A stretch of 64,000 nucleotides of DNA from the NCBI RefSeq assembly GCF_029960785.1, contig NZ_JASBQE010000003.1, positions 62,001 to 126,000 of the forward strand, read 5' to 3'. Both the position numbers and the translations under genes were made by a program. A model generated the notes under the pieces. The model saw only the letters and a program-made list of their open reading frames with translations. It ran no database searches and had not been told where the DNA came from. This stretch comes from Polyangium sp. 15x6. Lineage in GTDB: Bacteria; Myxococcota_A; Polyangia; Polyangiales; Polyangiaceae. This document shows positions 61,757-64,000 of the stretch, in pieces (the first letter of the stretch is position 1; each line of letters opens with the position of its first letter).

Positions 61757-62677
61757 ATGCGCGTGCCTCCCTCCATCGTCCTCGCGCCCGACACGCCTGC
61801 TTACCCCGCCGTCCTCCGTGCCCTCGCCACCCCCGAGCGCGCCCCGCCGACCTTGTACCTCCGCGGCGCTCTTCCCACCTTGCCCGGCGTCGCCGTCGTC
61901 GGCCGCCGCGCGGCCTGCGCCGAGGCTCGTGCCTTCACCCGCGCGCTCGTACGCGACCTCGTCTCCGCTGGCTTCGCGATCTGGTCCGGCGGCGCGTTCG
62001 GCATCGACGCCGCTGCGCACGAGGCCGCGCTCGAGGCTTCTGGGCGCACCGTCGTCGTCACCGGCGCCGGGCTCGACTGCCCGTATCCCCTCGAGCACGT
62101 GCCCCTCTTCGATCGGGTCCTCGCCTCGGGCGGCGCGCTCCTCTCGCGCTTGCCCGATCCGAGCCCCCCGCGTCCGCAGCATTTTCTCGCGCGAAATCAC
62201 GTCCTTGCCGCGCTCACGCTCGCGACCGTCGTCGTCGAGGCGGGCCTGAAGAGCGGCGCTCGTTCGGCGGCTGCGGCGGCGCGCAAGCTCGGCCGGCCGC
62301 TCGGCGTCGTCCCGCATCCTCCGTGGTCCGAGGCTGGCGCGGGCTGCGCGGAGGAGCTAGCCATGGGGGCCCGCGCGGTCACCTGTGCGGCGGACGTCCT
62401 CGGCGCCGTGGGTCACGGCCCCTCTCCTCGCCGAAAGCGTACGGAGACGGAGTCCAGGCTCCCTGCTCGGGACCTCCCCCTCCCCTTCGAGGGGACCTTC
62501 GGCCCTCTCGAAAAAGCCGTTCTTGGTGTTTTGGGGGACACCCCGATGCACTTAGACGTGATCTGCGATACGATCAGGGCGCCTCTTCCTGCGGTCGCTG
62601 GGGCGCTCTTGACGTTGACACTACAGGCCGTAGTAGTAGAGGGCCCCGCCGGCTCATACCGGCGGGGCAAGCGCTAG
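61757..62677 (+). CDS. dprA: DNA processing protein DprA
   Basis: 306 residues. The Rossmann-like DprA domain has VAVVGRRAACAEARA, GFAIWSGGAFGIDAAAHEAA, VVVTGAGLDCPYPLEH and VVEAGLKSGARSAAAAARKL; the C-terminal winged helix starts near GPLEKAVLGVLGDTP. The usual N-terminal SAM-like domain is short. DprA loads RecA onto single-stranded DNA during transformation. It lies 86 bp before topA, the usual dprA-topA neighbourhood of proteobacteria. Confidence 0.92.
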   Translation: MRVPPSIVLAPDTPAYPAVLRALATPERAPPTLYLRGALPTLPGVAVVGRRAACAEARAFTRALVRDLVSAGFAIWSGGAFGIDAAAHEAALEASGRTVVVTGAGLDCPYPLEHVPLFDRVLASGGALLSRLPDPSPPRPQHFLARNHVLAALTLATVVVEAGLKSGARSAAAAARKLGRPLGVVPHPPWSEAGAGCAEELAMGARAVTCAADVLGAVGHGPSPRRKRTETESRLPARDLPLPFEGTFGPLEKAVLGVLGDTPMHLDVICDTIRAPLPAVAGALLTLTLQAVVVEGPAGSYRRGKR

Positions 62678-62763
62678 ATGGGCCCACCTGCTCGTTCATC
62701 GAGCCGAGCGGGCCCACGGGTTTTCCCCTCGTCCTCACGCAATTTGCTCATCAGAAGGTGGTG

Positions 62764-64000
62764 ATGGCCAAGACGCTCGTCATCGTGGAGTCGCCGGCCA
62801 AGGCGAAGACGATCAAGAAGTACCTCGGCTCGGGGTACGACGTCGTCGCCTCCAAGGGGCATTTGAAGGATTTGCCCAAGAACCAGAACGCCGTCGACGT
62901 CGCGAACGACTTCACCGAGAAGTACGAGGTCATCGTCGGGAAGGAGAAAGTCCTCCAGGAGCTGAAGGACGCGGCCAAGAAGGTGGACGCGGTGCTCCTG
63001 GCGACCGACCCTGATCGCGAGGGCGAGGCGATCGCTTGGCACATCCTCGAGGAGATCCAGGACGACAAGCTCCGGGTCGAGCGGGTGGAGTTCCACGAGA
63101 TCACGAAGAAGGGCGTCGACCACGGCGTCCAGCACCCCCGACCGCTCGACATCAACCTCTACGACGCCCAGCGCGCTCGCCGCGTGCTCGATCGCATCGT
63201 CGGCTACGACGTATCCGCGCTCGTCTGGTCGAAGCTCGCCTTCGGCCTGTCCGCCGGCCGCGTGCAGTCCGTGGCGCTCCGGCTGATCGTCGACCGCGAG
63301 CGCGAGATCGAGGCGTTCGTCCCCGAGGAGTACTGGAACGTCTCCGCCGGCCTCTCGGCGCCGAGCGGCGCGGCCTTCGTGGCCAAGCTCGCCGCGGCCG
63401 AGGGCGAGAAGATCGAGGTGAAAAACGGCGAGACCGCGGCCCTCGTGCGCGCCGATCTCGAGAGCGCGAGCTGCAAGGTCGCGAAGGTCACGCGTCGCGA
63501 GCAGAGGCGCAACCCGCCCGCGCCGTACACCACGTCGAAGCTCCAGCAGGACGCGACGAACATCCTGCATTTCGGCACGAAGCGCACGATGCAGGTCGCG
63601 CAGGGGCTCTACGAGGGCGTCGACCTCAAGCAGGACGGCGGCCCGGTCGGCCTCATCACCTACATCCGTACTGACTCGACGCGCGTCAGCGACGACGCCA
63701 TCGCCGAGGTGCGCCAGGCGATCGAGAAGCGTTACGGCAAGTCCTTCGTCCCGGACAAACCGAACGTCTACAAGTCCAAGAAGAACGCGCAGGACGCACA
63801 CGAGGCGATCCGGCCGACGGACGTCAACATCCACCCGGACTCCGTCAAGAAGCACCTCAAGGACGAGCAGTACAAGCTGTACAAGCTCATCTGGAACCGG
63901 TTCGTCGCTTCGCAGATGACGCCCGCCGTCTACGATCGGACGACGGTCGAGATCCAGGCGGAGCCGACGCGCGGCGATGCGTCGCGCAAGTCGTACATGC
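62764..64000 (+). CDS. topA: DNA topoisomerase I, partial
   Basis: ATG 62764 with AAGG upstream; 412 codons before the window ends. The TOPRIM domain begins LVIVESPAKAKTIKKYLGSG and has ATDPDREGEAIAWHI (acidic metal site). Then RVLDRIVGYDVSALVWSKL, GLSAGRVQSVALRLI and the catalytic Tyr300 in LITYIRTDSTRVS. The enzyme relaxes negative supercoils by single-strand passage. The C-terminal zinc or basic domains are beyond the window. Confidence 0.93.
   Translation, partial: MAKTLVIVESPAKAKTIKKYLGSGYDVVASKGHLKDLPKNQNAVDVANDFTEKYEVIVGKEKVLQELKDAAKKVDAVLLATDPDREGEAIAWHILEEIQDDKLRVERVEFHEITKKGVDHGVQHPRPLDINLYDAQRARRVLDRIVGYDVSALVWSKLAFGLSAGRVQSVALRLIVDREREIEAFVPEEYWNVSAGLSAPSGAAFVAKLAAAEGEKIEVKNGETAALVRADLESASCKVAKVTRREQRRNPPAPYTTSKLQQDATNILHFGTKRTMQVAQGLYEGVDLKQDGGPVGLITYIRTDSTRVSDDAIAEVRQAIEKRYGKSFVPDKPNVYKSKKNAQDAHEAIRPTDVNIHPDSVKKHLKDEQYKLYKLIWNRFVASQMTPAVYDRTTVEIQAEPTRGDASRKSYM

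Overview
The window is high-GC DNA, mostly about 70% or more, with dense genes and long antisense shadow frames. It has many lipoproteins with proline- or alanine-rich linkers, a Ser/Thr kinase, several histidine kinases, a GH9 cellulase and large outer-membrane and TonB gene sets. This fits a myxobacterium, most likely Polyangiaceae (Polyangium/Sorangium-like). That assignment rests on gene style and protein families; no rRNA or tRNA gene is visible.

Left part (1-9,000): a partial outer-membrane lipoprotein-sorting protein translationally coupled to an RND/MMPL exporter, a Ser/Thr kinase, hypothetical surface proteins, and a helical hypothetical protein followed by a GCAAAC-type hexamer tract. 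From about 9,350 to 18,050 lies an accessory island. It carries a metallophosphoesterase, an aldehyde dehydrogenase/SDR/monooxygenase catabolic operon, a FixL/FixJ-like sensor-regulator set, an IS91-type transposase remnant and a CxCGCG-repeat protein. Its GC content is lower in the lines I counted. The two halves of a four-helix-bundle (S23-type) gene flank this island.

Middle (18,250-45,440): an ECF sigma factor, a second hexamer tract, a frameshifted HNH-like gene, a 41-42 bp tandem array, a large hybrid histidine kinase, thpR and yjbQ, a GH9 cellulase with an enolase-superfamily enzyme, an S41 peptidase, pdxH and a phosphoribosyltransferase. Next comes an outer-membrane gene with two in-frame TGA codons and a SECIS-like hairpin, read here as a UxxU selenoprotein, followed by a small lipoprotein and a di-heme cytochrome. 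After these are a GAF histidine kinase, a GlcD-type oxidase, ruvC, lolA and a PrsW-type protease.

Right part (45,440-64,000): an orphan PhoB-type regulator, a tonB-exbB-exbD-exbD-TonB-receptor operon and a beta-helix lipoprotein. Four copies of a 22-bp TCACG-N6-TCACG box stand before these three transcripts and suggest one regulon. A P-type ATPase operon with HMA-like partners follows. Convergent to it is a tightly overlapping four-gene operon (unknown, AAA ATPase, unknown, caspase-like protease) with the look of a defence or signalling system. The window ends with a helical paralogue of the protein at 21,578, a lipoprotein, dprA and a partial topA.
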